Below, one piece after another: positions 36,103 to 43,844 of a DNA stretch of 64,000 nucleotides. Under the pieces are notes generated by a model that saw only the letters and a program-made list of their open reading frames with translations, made no database searches and was not told the DNA's origin. The first letter of the stretch is position 1. Each line of letters opens with the position of its first letter. Origin of the DNA: Oceanithermus profundus DSM 14977 (GTDB lineage: Bacteria > Deinococcota > Deinococci > Deinococcales > Marinithermaceae); the NCBI RefSeq assembly GCF_000183745.1, contig NC_014761.1:496001-560000 (forward strand), written 5' to 3'. The translations under genes and the position numbers were made by a program.

Positions 36103-36145
36103 GCCCCATTCTACGGGGCCCCCGGCGGGCCCCCGGCGTTATCGC

Positions 36146-36173
36146 TTGGGTGTAGCCGTCCCAAAACTACACT
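36146..36173 (+). promoter_or_regulatory. Candidate promoter of the pilus operon
   Basis: TTGGGT (36146-36151) and TACACT (36168-36173), 16 nt apart, about 110 nt before the pilin ATG. A CCCCC/GGGGG hairpin follows in the leader (near 36182-36196). Confidence 0.4.
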
Positions 36174-36286
36174 TTTCTATCCCCCCAAACGGGGGCCCTC
36201 AGTTAGGGGTACCCAGGCGGTTTCCCGCTGTCTACCATCAAGGTGTAAGACCAAACCGCGCAAGCGGAACCAAGGGGGAATGAGAG

Positions 36287-36679
36287 ATGAAGGGAAGCAA
36301 GAAGAACAAAGGTTTCACTCTGGTCGAGCTGGCTGTCGTGATCGTGATCATCGGCGTCCTCGCCGCGATCGCCGTGCCCCGTTTCCTGAGCACCACCGAG
36401 ACCGCGGTGGACGCCCAGGTGCAGGCCACCGCCGACGCGGTGCGCTCGGCCTACTCGATCTACCTCGCCCAGAACCGCGGCACCAAGCCGACCTGCACCC
36501 AGCTGCTGAGCTCCATTGAGGAGATCCGCAGGACCGGCTCCAACACCGCGGTGGGCGTGCGCGACCCCAACCTGCAGATCCGCTGCTCGGGCAACCCCGC
36601 CTCCAGCGTGCGGGTGTACAACTCGAACGCGCGAACCTACACGAACAACAGCAGGGCCTACGTCATCAACTTCCGCTAG
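36287..36679 (+). CDS. Type IV pilin / major pseudopilin
   Basis: 130 residues. Short basic leader, cleavage at KG-FTLVELAVVIVIIGVLAA (Gly9/Phe10, Glu14 of the mature +5 position), then a long helix and a small globular domain with two cysteines (TCTQ, RCSG) that can form the usual C-terminal disulfide. This resembles PilA4-type pilins of Thermus. First gene of an eight-gene string of assembly proteins. Confidence 0.92.
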   Translation: MKGSKKNKGFTLVELAVVIVIIGVLAAIAVPRFLSTTETAVDAQVQATADAVRSAYSIYLAQNRGTKPTCTQLLSSIEEIRRTGSNTAVGVRDPNLQIRCSGNPASSVRVYNSNARTYTNNSRAYVINFR

Positions 36680-36734
36680 CCACGACGCACCGGGGGGCCC
36701 TGCGCCCCCCGGTTCCGTTTCGCCGGGAGGCGCT

Positions 36735-37166
36735 TTGCGAAACCGCGGATCGATCCTGCCCCTCGCACTCTTGGTACTGGCCCTGCTCTTCGTAGCCGGG
36801 CCCTTGACCCTTATGGGTCGGGGGCAGCTGCGCGCGCTCCGGGTGGCCGTGGCCGAGCGCCAGGCCAACGACCTGGCGGCGCTGGCCCTCGCCGAAGCCG
36901 TCCGGCGCCCGCCGGGGCGGTCGGTGCGGCTGCGCTGCCCCTCGCCGACGAGCCGCGACTGGCGCTTTCGCGAGGTGCGGGCGGGCGGCGAGGTGCTCGG
37001 CGAGTACGCGCTGCTCCCACTGCGCTCGCGCCGCGGCCTCGGCCGCTGGTGCGTCGCCGCACGCACCGCGGGCGGCCCGCTGAACGAAGGCGAGCGGGTC
37101 GCGGTCTACTACCGGGTCGTTACCGATTCCCGCGGCAACGTCCTGCAGCAGGAGGCGTTGCGATGA
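36735..37166 (+). CDS. PilX-like minor pilus assembly protein
   Basis: 143 residues from a TTG at 36735 that has GGGAGG 4 nt upstream. N-terminus LRNRGSILPLALLVLALLF is a PilX/GspK-like hydrophobic start (G-S-I-L-P-L-A-L) rather than a classical FTLVE site. The rest is a small domain with two Cys. It has the position of ComZ/PilX in Thermus pilin clusters. Its stop overlaps the next ATG (ATGA). Confidence 0.65.
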   Translation: MRNRGSILPLALLVLALLFVAGPLTLMGRGQLRALRVAVAERQANDLAALALAEAVRRPPGRSVRLRCPSPTSRDWRFREVRAGGEVLGEYALLPLRSRRGLGRWCVAARTAGGPLNEGERVAVYYRVVTDSRGNVLQQEALR

Positions 37167-37519
37167 GGCGGCGTCGCGGTTTCACCCTGGTCGAGGTCAC
37201 CGTCGCCCTCGTGGTGCTGGCCCTGGGGGGGGCCGCGGTGACCGCGGCCCTGCTGGGCGTCGAGCGCAGCGCCCGTGAGGCGCAGCGCCTGGGGGCGCAG
37301 CTCGCCGCGCTCGAGAACGCCGCCGAAGCCGTTCGGCGGCTGCCCGCGCCGCCGTCGCAGGAGCGCCCCTGCCCCGGCCTTCGCGCCGCCGACTACCCGG
37401 AGCTGGGCGCGTTTCGTTGCGTCGTGCGCCCGCTTCCGGGCGGGGGGCGCGCCGTCGAGGTCGTCCTCCTCGACGGCGCGGGCCGGGTCCTCGCCGCCAC
37501 CGTGGGGGTGACGCGGTGA
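37163..37519 (+). CDS. Minor (pseudo)pilin, PilV/GspI-like
   Basis: 118 residues. Leader MRRRRG-FTLVEVTVALVVLALGGA with a perfect prepilin site, then a short globular region with two cysteines. Overlaps its neighbours by 4 nt on both sides. Confidence 0.85.
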   Translation: MRRRRGFTLVEVTVALVVLALGGAAVTAALLGVERSAREAQRLGAQLAALENAAEAVRRLPAPPSQERPCPGLRAADYPELGAFRCVVRPLPGGGRAVEVVLLDGAGRVLAATVGVTR

Positions 37520-37980
37520 GGCGGGCGGGCGGGTTCACCCTGGTGGAGCTGGCCGTCGCGGGCCTGCTCGCCGCGATCGTGGCGCTGATGGCGGCGATGC
37601 TCTTCGTGCCCTCGGTGCGGATGTGGCAGCAGGCGCAGCAGGCCTTCGCCGTTCAGGGCGACCACCTGGCGGTGCGCAGGGCCTTCCTCGACGACGTGCA
37701 CCGCGCGGTGGACGGTCGGGTGGTGCGCGGGGAGCTCGTCCTGCGCCGCAACGACGGCCGCCGGGTGTGCTACCGCTTCCGGGCGGGCCGGCTCGAGCGG
37801 GCCGAGGCGAGCCGCAGCTGCCGCTCAGACGCCTTCGCGGCCCTGACGACCCTGAACGGGTACGCGGGGCGCTTCGAGGTCACGGGTCCGGCGGTCCGGC
37901 TCCGCTTCACCCGCCTGCCCGGGGACGCCTCCCTGCCCGAGGTCTACGCGGTCACCCGCGCGGCCGCCGCACTCCGGTAA
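37516..37980 (+). CDS. Minor (pseudo)pilin, PilW/GspJ-like
   Basis: 154 residues, GTG start within the previous stop codon. Leader VRRAGG-FTLVELAVAGLLAA, prepilin site, long N-terminal helix, then a beta-rich domain with two Cys (VCYRF, SCRSD). Minor pilins of this kind prime pilus assembly together with the PilV-like protein. Confidence 0.85.
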   Translation: MRRAGGFTLVELAVAGLLAAIVALMAAMLFVPSVRMWQQAQQAFAVQGDHLAVRRAFLDDVHRAVDGRVVRGELVLRRNDGRRVCYRFRAGRLERAEASRSCRSDAFAALTTLNGYAGRFEVTGPAVRLRFTRLPGDASLPEVYAVTRAAAALR

Positions 37981-37994
37981 AATGGGTCCATCGC

Positions 37995-39197
37995 ATGGCT
38001 GAGCTCTATTGCACCGCGCGTACGCTGTTCCTCTACACGACCGAGCTGATCGAGCACCCCCTCGAGGGCGTGATCAGCGGCGGCGAACCCGACTACGAAC
38101 ACCTGGTCGCGGAGGTGCGGGGGTTCTTGCGGGCGCAGCGCGTGCGGGGCCCCCTCTACCTGGGCCTTTCCAGCGAGTTCCTGCTGCTACGGACCGCGCT
38201 CTTTCCCGTTCTCGAGGGCTTTCCGCTGGCCGAGGCGGTGCTGGCCGAGGCCGAACGCAGCCCGTTCTGGGGTCAGCACGACCTCACGATCGACTACGAA
38301 CTGCTGGACACCGTCGACGAACACCGCCGCCGCGTCCTCTTCGCGGCGATGCCGGCGCAGGCCGTGGCCGCGCTGACCCGGCGCCTGCGCCCCCGCCGGC
38401 TCGAGCCCCTGCCGCTTGCGATCTGGCGGGCCTCGCGGTCGCAGTTCGAAGGCCGCGAGAGCTGGATCGTGTTGGAGACGTTGACCAACAGCATGGCGCT
38501 CTTCGAGCAGGGCCGGCTCACCGACTTTCGCCAGCTCGCCCACCCCCTGGCCGAGGGCGGGCAGGCGCTGGTCGACGAGGTCGTGCGCTCGCTCCAGCTC
38601 TTCGGCCGCTACGAGCCGGTGGAGGCGGCCTGGCTGTTCGGGCTTCCCGAGCCGCCCCCCGCCCCCGAGGGGCTTCCCGCGCAAGAGGTCGTGCAGTCGG
38701 CCCAGCCGGGGGTGCTGAAGGCCGCCGCCTGGCGCCGGGAGCCGCCCGGCCTCGACCTGCGTCCGCGGCGGCGCCGGCTGGGGGAGGGGCTGCCGCGCGA
38801 GGCCCAGCGGGCGCTGCTGTGGTCTTCGTTCTGGCTTGCGCTGGGCGTCTCTGGCTACGCGGTGCTGAACGCTCAGCTGCAGGGGCAGCGGTCGATCAAC
38901 GAGGGCCTGCGGCGGGACATCGCCCGGCTCGAGGCAGTTCGCCCCGAAGAGCAGGAGCCCCTGCCCGAGGGCGTGACCACCGGGCTGCTGGAGCGGGTGA
39001 GCGGCGCGCTGCCCGAGGGGACCTGGCTCGACGGCATCCAGGTCGACGAGTTCAAGCTGGTGCTTCGCGGGCACGCGCTCGACCCGCGCGCCCCCCAGGT
39101 GCTGGCGCGCCGGCTCGAGGCCCCGCCCGCCTGGACCCAGTGGGACGAAGAGGGCGAGGACTTCGCCTGGGAGGTGAGCCTTGAGCTACCGCAGTAA
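37995..39197 (+). CDS. GspL-like assembly platform protein (PilM-like plus PilN-like domains in one chain)
   Basis: 400 residues. The cytosolic part (about 1-265) has an actin-like PilM/GspL look, with LYLGLSSEFLLLRTALFPV, though the nucleotide-binding motifs of PilM are not evident. One membrane helix follows near 273-293 (LWSSFWLALGVSGYAVLNA), then a periplasmic PilN-like ferredoxin fold preceded by a coiled segment. In type IV pili these are usually two genes; the single chain matches GspL of type II secretion. Overlaps the ATPase gene by 17 nt. Confidence 0.7.
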   Translation: MAELYCTARTLFLYTTELIEHPLEGVISGGEPDYEHLVAEVRGFLRAQRVRGPLYLGLSSEFLLLRTALFPVLEGFPLAEAVLAEAERSPFWGQHDLTIDYELLDTVDEHRRRVLFAAMPAQAVAALTRRLRPRRLEPLPLAIWRASRSQFEGRESWIVLETLTNSMALFEQGRLTDFRQLAHPLAEGGQALVDEVVRSLQLFGRYEPVEAAWLFGLPEPPPAPEGLPAQEVVQSAQPGVLKAAAWRREPPGLDLRPRRRRLGEGLPREAQRALLWSSFWLALGVSGYAVLNAQLQGQRSINEGLRRDIARLEAVRPEEQEPLPEGVTTGLLERVSGALPEGTWLDGIQVDEFKLVLRGHALDPRAPQVLARRLEAPPAWTQWDEEGEDFAWEVSLELPQ

Positions 39198-40833
39198 GCT
39201 GGGCGAACTGCTCCTGCGCCGCGGCTACATCACCGAGGAACAGCTCCAAGACGCGCTCCGGGAACAGGCGCGCACCGGGGAACGCCTCGGTCAGGTCCTG
39301 CTGCGCCGCGGCTACCTCAAGGAGGAGGACCTGGTGCGGGCGCTGGCCACGCAGCAGCAGGCCGAGGTCGTCCACCTCGGCCAGGTCGAGGCCGACCCCG
39401 AGGCGGTGGCGCTCGTCGACGACCGCTTCGCCCGCAAGCACCTGGTCTTCCCCTACCGCCTCGACGGGCACCGGCTCTACGTGGCCATGGCCAACCCCGG
39501 CGACCTCAAGCTGATCGACGAGCTGCGCTACATGACCGGGCGCGAGATCGTTCCCCAGCTCGCCTCGGACTCCGAGATCCTGCACGCCCTGAACCGGGCG
39601 CTCGGCCGCGCCACGATCGAGGAGGCGCGGCCCGCCAACCCCGCGCCCCTGGAGGAGGCCCTGCCCGAACCGGAGGCTTCCCCCGCGGTGCGCACCGCCG
39701 ACGCCCTGCTGCGCGACGCGATCGCCGCGGGGGCGTCGGACCTGCACCTGGACCCGGCGGAACACCAGCTCGTCGTGCGCATGCGCGTCGACGGGGTGTT
39801 GCAGGAGCTCCGGCGCCTTTCCAAGGACGAGGCTCCGGCGGTGGTGGCGCGGTTCAAGATCCTGGCCGGGCTCGACATCGCCGAGCGCCGCCGCCCCCAG
39901 GACGGGCACTTCTCCTTCGTCTACGAAGGCAAGCGCCACGAGGTGCGGATCGCCAGCGTGGGCACGCTCTGGGGCGAGCAGGTCGTCTTGCGCATCATCT
40001 ACCCCACGGCCGTCCGCCTCGGGCTCGAGCAGCTGGGGATGTTCCGTCCGGAGCTGGAGAAGTTCAGCAAGCTGGTGCGCAGCCCCCACGGCATCCTCTT
40101 CGTCACCGGCCCCACGGGCTCGGGGAAGACGACGACGCTCTACGCCGCGCTCGAGCACATCTACACCCCCCAGCGCAACTTCATCACCATCGAGGACCCC
40201 GTCGAGTTCCCGCTCGAGGGCGTCAACCAGATCCCGGTGCAGCCACGCATCGGGCTCGGCTTCGCCCAGGTGCTGCGGGCGGCGCTGCGCCTCGACCCCG
40301 ACGTCATCCTGGTGGGCGAGGTGCGCGACACCGAGACCCTGGACACCGCGTTGCGCGCGGCCCTGACCGGGCATTTCGTCCTCGCCACCCTCCACGCCAA
40401 CGACGCCCTTTCGGCGGTCAGCCGCCTGATCGAGATGGGCGCCGAGCGCTACCTGCTGGCGTCGACCCTGCGCGGCATCGTCGCCCAGCGTCTGGTGCGC
40501 CGGGTCTGCCCCCAGTGCGGCGAGTGGCGGCCGCTCACCGAGGAGGAGCGCTGGTTCCTGAGCGGCGAGGCGCCCCCCAAGGAGCGGCGCGGCCAGGGCT
40601 GCAGCTACTGCCGCAACACCGGGTACACCGGGCGGCTGGGCCTCTACGAGGTCTTCGCCTTCGACCGCGAGAGCCTGCGCATCGTGGGCGAGGGCGAGGG
40701 GGAGCCGGCGCTGCGGGCGTACGCCGAGAAGATCGAGCACCGCACCCTGCGGGAGATCGGCCTGCTGCAGGTGCGCGAGGGGCAGACCACCGTCGAGGAG
40801 CTGATGCGGGTGTTGGGGATGCTGGAGGCCTAG
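39181..40833 (+). CDS. Assembly ATPase of the GspE/PilB family
   Basis: 550 residues, TTG start with GAGGTGAGC upstream. N-terminal GspE/MshEN domain (LLRRGYITEEQLQDALREQ and similar), then the secretion ATPase core: P-loop GPTGSGKTTT near 310, Asp box, Walker B LRLDPDVILVGEVRD, His box TLHAND, and a tetra-cysteine zinc site (CPQC near 443, CSYC near 474). It powers (pseudo)pilus extension. Stops directly before the next ATG. Confidence 0.95.
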   Translation: MSYRSKLGELLLRRGYITEEQLQDALREQARTGERLGQVLLRRGYLKEEDLVRALATQQQAEVVHLGQVEADPEAVALVDDRFARKHLVFPYRLDGHRLYVAMANPGDLKLIDELRYMTGREIVPQLASDSEILHALNRALGRATIEEARPANPAPLEEALPEPEASPAVRTADALLRDAIAAGASDLHLDPAEHQLVVRMRVDGVLQELRRLSKDEAPAVVARFKILAGLDIAERRRPQDGHFSFVYEGKRHEVRIASVGTLWGEQVVLRIIYPTAVRLGLEQLGMFRPELEKFSKLVRSPHGILFVTGPTGSGKTTTLYAALEHIYTPQRNFITIEDPVEFPLEGVNQIPVQPRIGLGFAQVLRAALRLDPDVILVGEVRDTETLDTALRAALTGHFVLATLHANDALSAVSRLIEMGAERYLLASTLRGIVAQRLVRRVCPQCGEWRPLTEEERWFLSGEAPPKERRGQGCSYCRNTGYTGRLGLYEVFAFDRESLRIVGEGEGEPALRAYAEKIEHRTLREIGLLQVREGQTTVEELMRVLGMLEA

Positions 40834-42033
40834 ATGCGCTACCTCTACCTGGCCAGCGACGAGAGCGGAACCCGCACCGCCGAGGGCGTGATCGAGGCCG
40901 AGAACCTGCAGGAGGCCCGCCGCCGCCTGCGCGAGATGGGCCTCTTCCCGCTGCGCCTGGCGCCCGCCGGACGCCGCCGCCGCCACCGGAGGCCGGGCAG
41001 CGGCGATCTGGTGCTCTTCATGGAACAGTTCGCCACCCTGATCGGGGCGGGGGTGAGCCTGGTGCAGGCGCTGCACACCCTCAGCCTGCAAAGCCCCCAC
41101 CCCACGTTGCGCCACGCCGCCCAGCAGGTGCGCAGCCGGGTCGAGGGGGGCGCGGGGCTGGCCGAGGCCATGGGGGAGTTCCCCGAGGCCTTCCCCCCGA
41201 TCGTGGTGCGCATGGTCGCCGCGGCCGAGCTGAGCGGCTCCCTCGAGGAGACGCTGCGCCGCGTCGCGCGCTACCTGGACGACGCCTTCGAGCTGCAGCA
41301 GAAGATCCGTTCGGCGCTCACCTATCCGTTCTTCGCGATCACGATTGTGCTCCTCGCGGTGGTGGCGCTGCTCGTGGTGGTCGTGCCCGTCTTTCAGAAG
41401 CTCTACGCCGGCGCCGGCGCCGAGCTCCCGGGGATCACCCTGGCGCTGCTCGCCGTTTCCGACGCCGTCCGCCGCTACGCGCCGCTCATTCTCCTCGGCG
41501 CCGTCCTTCTGGTCTGGGCCTTCCGGCGGTGGCGCGCCACCCCCACCGGCGGCTACCTCATCGACCGCGCGCTCCTGGGGCTGCCCGTCTTCGGGCCGAT
41601 CGCACACAAGAGCGGGCTCGCCCGTTTTGCCCGCACCCTGGCCACCCTCTACGCCAGCGGCATCAACATCCTGGCGGCCCTCGACGCCGCGCGCGACCTG
41701 GCCGGCAACCGCTACGTCGCCGCGCTGATCGACGAGGTGCAGGACCGCATCGCCAAGGGCGAGTCGCTCTCGCAGGCGCTCTCGCACGAGCCCGAGGTCT
41801 TCGTCCCCATGTTCACCCGCATGGTGAGCATCGGCGAGGAGTCGGGCGAGCTCGACCGCATGCTCGACCAGGTGGGGCACCACCTCGAACGCGAGGTGGA
41901 CCACACCACGAAGCGGCTCTCCGGCATGATCGAGCCGGTCATGACGGTGGTCCTGGGCGTGATCGTCCTCTTCGTGGCACTCGCCCTCTACCTGCCGCTC
42001 TTCGAGCTCCCGGGTAAGGTGATGGGCCGATGA
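40834..42033 (+). CDS. Inner-membrane platform protein of the GspF/PilC family
   Basis: 399 residues with two GspF domains (VLFMEQFATLIGAGVSLVQAL near 60 and GLARFARTLATLYASGINIL near 270), each with its membrane helices. It transmits ATPase motion to the pseudopilus. Its start abuts the ATPase stop and its end overlaps the following gene by 4 nt. Confidence 0.94.
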   Translation: MRYLYLASDESGTRTAEGVIEAENLQEARRRLREMGLFPLRLAPAGRRRRHRRPGSGDLVLFMEQFATLIGAGVSLVQALHTLSLQSPHPTLRHAAQQVRSRVEGGAGLAEAMGEFPEAFPPIVVRMVAAAELSGSLEETLRRVARYLDDAFELQQKIRSALTYPFFAITIVLLAVVALLVVVVPVFQKLYAGAGAELPGITLALLAVSDAVRRYAPLILLGAVLLVWAFRRWRATPTGGYLIDRALLGLPVFGPIAHKSGLARFARTLATLYASGINILAALDAARDLAGNRYVAALIDEVQDRIAKGESLSQALSHEPEVFVPMFTRMVSIGEESGELDRMLDQVGHHLEREVDHTTKRLSGMIEPVMTVVLGVIVLFVALALYLPLFELPGKVMGR

Positions 42034-42506
42034 ACGGAAGCCGCTGGTACGCCTGGCTGCCCGCGCTCGTCTTCTTCGCCGCCGTGGCGCTTTTGGGGCT
42101 GACCGCCTGGGAGTTGCGTCAGGCGCAGCTCGAGGAGGGGCGGCTGCGCGCGCGCTTCGAAGAGCTGCTCCGGGTGCCCGAGACGCTGCCCAAGCGCGCC
42201 GCGCCCCTCGACCCCGCGCAGCTGCCCGAGGTCTACCGCGAGCTGATCGACCGCGCCCTGGAGCTGGGGCTCGAGGTGCGGGAGGTCAACCCCGGCATCG
42301 AAGACGGCCTGCTCATCGTCGAAGGCGGCTTCCAGGAGGCCTACGCGATGCTCGAGGTGGTGCGGGCGATGGACCGCCCCCTCTGGGTCAAGGGCATCGA
42401 GATCAACCGCCTGGACGACGAGGGCCGCCGCCTCTCGGTCACCTACACCCTGGGCGTGAGGATCGCGCCCCCCGAAGACGGCTTCGGGTCGGACGCCGCC
42501 CCCTAG
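42030..42506 (+). CDS. PilO/GspM-like assembly protein
   Basis: 158 residues: short cytosolic start, one membrane helix (about 8-28), a coiled segment, and a small ferredoxin-like domain with VREVNPGIEDGLLIVEGGFQ. Position after the GspL and GspF genes supports a PilO/GspM role. Last gene of the operon; no secretin (GspD/PilQ) or retraction ATPase (PilT) follows. Confidence 0.7.
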   Translation: MNGSRWYAWLPALVFFAAVALLGLTAWELRQAQLEEGRLRARFEELLRVPETLPKRAAPLDPAQLPEVYRELIDRALELGLEVREVNPGIEDGLLIVEGGFQEAYAMLEVVRAMDRPLWVKGIEINRLDDEGRRLSVTYTLGVRIAPPEDGFGSDAAP

Positions 42507-42647
42507 CGGTCCTTCGCTTAATAAAAACAGTAACTGGAACAAAAATGTTGGATTCGACCCTTTATAAGAAGACTTCGTAAGCGGTATTCGTGCTAATTAG
42601 ACCCGGTCGAGACGATTGGTAGCGCAACCGTGCGTCGGCTACAAGGT

Positions 42648-42680
42648 GTTAACCTTACGTTTATTTCGCCAAAATAAAGT
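42648..42680 (+). promoter_or_regulatory. PhoB-type direct-repeat promoter (weaker fifth copy)
   Basis: GTTAAC (42648-42653), 5 nt, GTTTAT (42659-42664), 10 nt, then TAAAGT (42675-42680) as -10. Same layout as the four sites at 53.1-63.1 kb. An AT-rich dyad TTTATTT/AAATAAA (42660-42678) overlaps it. Confidence 0.55.
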
Positions 42681-42693
42681 AGGATCGATAGCA

Positions 42694-43629
42694 ATGCGCG
42701 GCTTTCTCCTCCTCTACGCCCACCAGGACCTCTCGGGCCTGCCGGCCCTTACCGCGCACGCCAGCGCCGCCTCGCTGGGCTCGGTGGTCGCCCTCGACGC
42801 GCCGCTGCCGCGGATGTCGGCGCGGGCGCTGGCCCCGAACGTCGACCTCTTGACCTCGCCGCGGCCGCGCGGCCCGGTGGTGGCCCTGCGCCTGCTGCTG
42901 CGCTACGCGCTGACGCGGTCCCAGCCCGACGACGTCTACGTCTTCGCCCCCGCTTCGGCGCGCCTCTCGGCCGCCGAACTGGCCGAGATCGTGGCGTTGC
43001 TGCGCGCCTCCGCCGATACGGTGGTGCTGGGCGTCGGCAAGGGCAACGCCATGGCGCCGTGGTTCTGGCCGGTGCGGATCGGGATGGGCGGGCGGGCGCG
43101 CCCGGCCCCCGAGCGCGCCGCCTGGGTCTACCCCGAGACCCTGATCGCCCACCTGCTCGCCGTGCGGGCCGGCCACCTCAAGCGCCTCGCGCTCTTCGAT
43201 CCCGTGCTTGTGCGGCAGCACCCCTCGGCCCCGGTCGTCGACCTGGCCCTGAACCTGCGCCGTTTGGGGCTGGCGCGGCTCGAGTACCGCCTCCACGACG
43301 CGGTGCGAAGCTGGGAGGGGCCGGTCGGCTACGTGGAGATGATGCGGCAGGGCGTGCGTTCGCTGATGTTCCACCGGGGATCGGCGGACCTGCCGCTCTA
43401 CGAGGGCGCGCTGCTGCGGGCGCTCGAGCACGCCTCGCGCCGCCTGCCGCGCGTCCGCCTCTTCGACGAGGCCGGAAAGTTCCTGCACGCCGCCCCGCGG
43501 ATGACCCGCGCCGCACCGGAGGAGCTCTTCCCCCTGGCGCTTCGGCGCCTGCTCGCCCAGGGGTTCGTGGAGGGGGACCGTTTCGGTTACACCCTGGCCA
43601 TGCAGGCGTGGAGCGACCTGCTCTTCTGA
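42694..43629 (+). CDS. Hypothetical cytosolic protein of 311 residues
   Basis: ATG at 42694 after AGGATCG. The N-terminal half alternates hydrophobic strands and helices in a Rossmann-like way (GFLLLYAHQDLSGLPALTAH, DDVYVFAPASARLSAAELAE, TVVLGVGKGNAMAPWFWPV), recalling glycosyltransferase or nucleotidyltransferase folds, but no catalytic motif such as DxD is clear. The C-terminal half is Arg-rich and helical. I do not recognise the family. Its promoter carries the same direct repeat as the copper/PspA regulon, a possible functional link. Confidence 0.65.
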   Translation: MRGFLLLYAHQDLSGLPALTAHASAASLGSVVALDAPLPRMSARALAPNVDLLTSPRPRGPVVALRLLLRYALTRSQPDDVYVFAPASARLSAAELAEIVALLRASADTVVLGVGKGNAMAPWFWPVRIGMGGRARPAPERAAWVYPETLIAHLLAVRAGHLKRLALFDPVLVRQHPSAPVVDLALNLRRLGLARLEYRLHDAVRSWEGPVGYVEMMRQGVRSLMFHRGSADLPLYEGALLRALEHASRRLPRVRLFDEAGKFLHAAPRMTRAAPEELFPLALRRLLAQGFVEGDRFGYTLAMQAWSDLLF

Positions 43630-43730
43630 GCGACCGGCCGCGCGCCGCGGCCCCTCCGGAAGGGGTTGCGTGCGCGATGCTGAGTTGTGTTAGTATCACC
43701 GAAATACGGTAATTGCAAAAAGGTTACTTG

Positions 43731-43844
43731 ATGGAAGAGGCTCCAGAAACGACACCCAACCCCCCGTACAACCGGGTCCCAGGTACGTGCAGCGTGCGTC
43801 CGAGGGTACCTTCGTCCGCGTGCCGGATCCAGGGTGGCGGTTGA
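43731..43844 (+). CDS. Possible 37-residue leader peptide of the GGDEF-EAL gene
   Basis: ATG with AAAGG 8 nt upstream; a Pro- and Arg-rich peptide (MEEAPETTPNPPYNRVPG...) whose TGA overlaps the ATG of the next gene as TGATG. Such an overlap allows translational coupling. It could equally be chance. Confidence 0.35.
   Translation: MEEAPETTPNPPYNRVPGTCSVRPRVPSSACRIQGGG

Noticed and set aside
39052-41904. 950-codon minus-strand frame over the ATPase and GspF genes
   Set aside because: Shadow of conserved plus-strand genes; no recognisable motif.
43630-43843. Cyclic-di-GMP riboswitch before the GGDEF-EAL gene
   Set aside because: The conserved core of class I or II c-di-GMP aptamers is not visible; only a short CCCCT/AGGGG stem.
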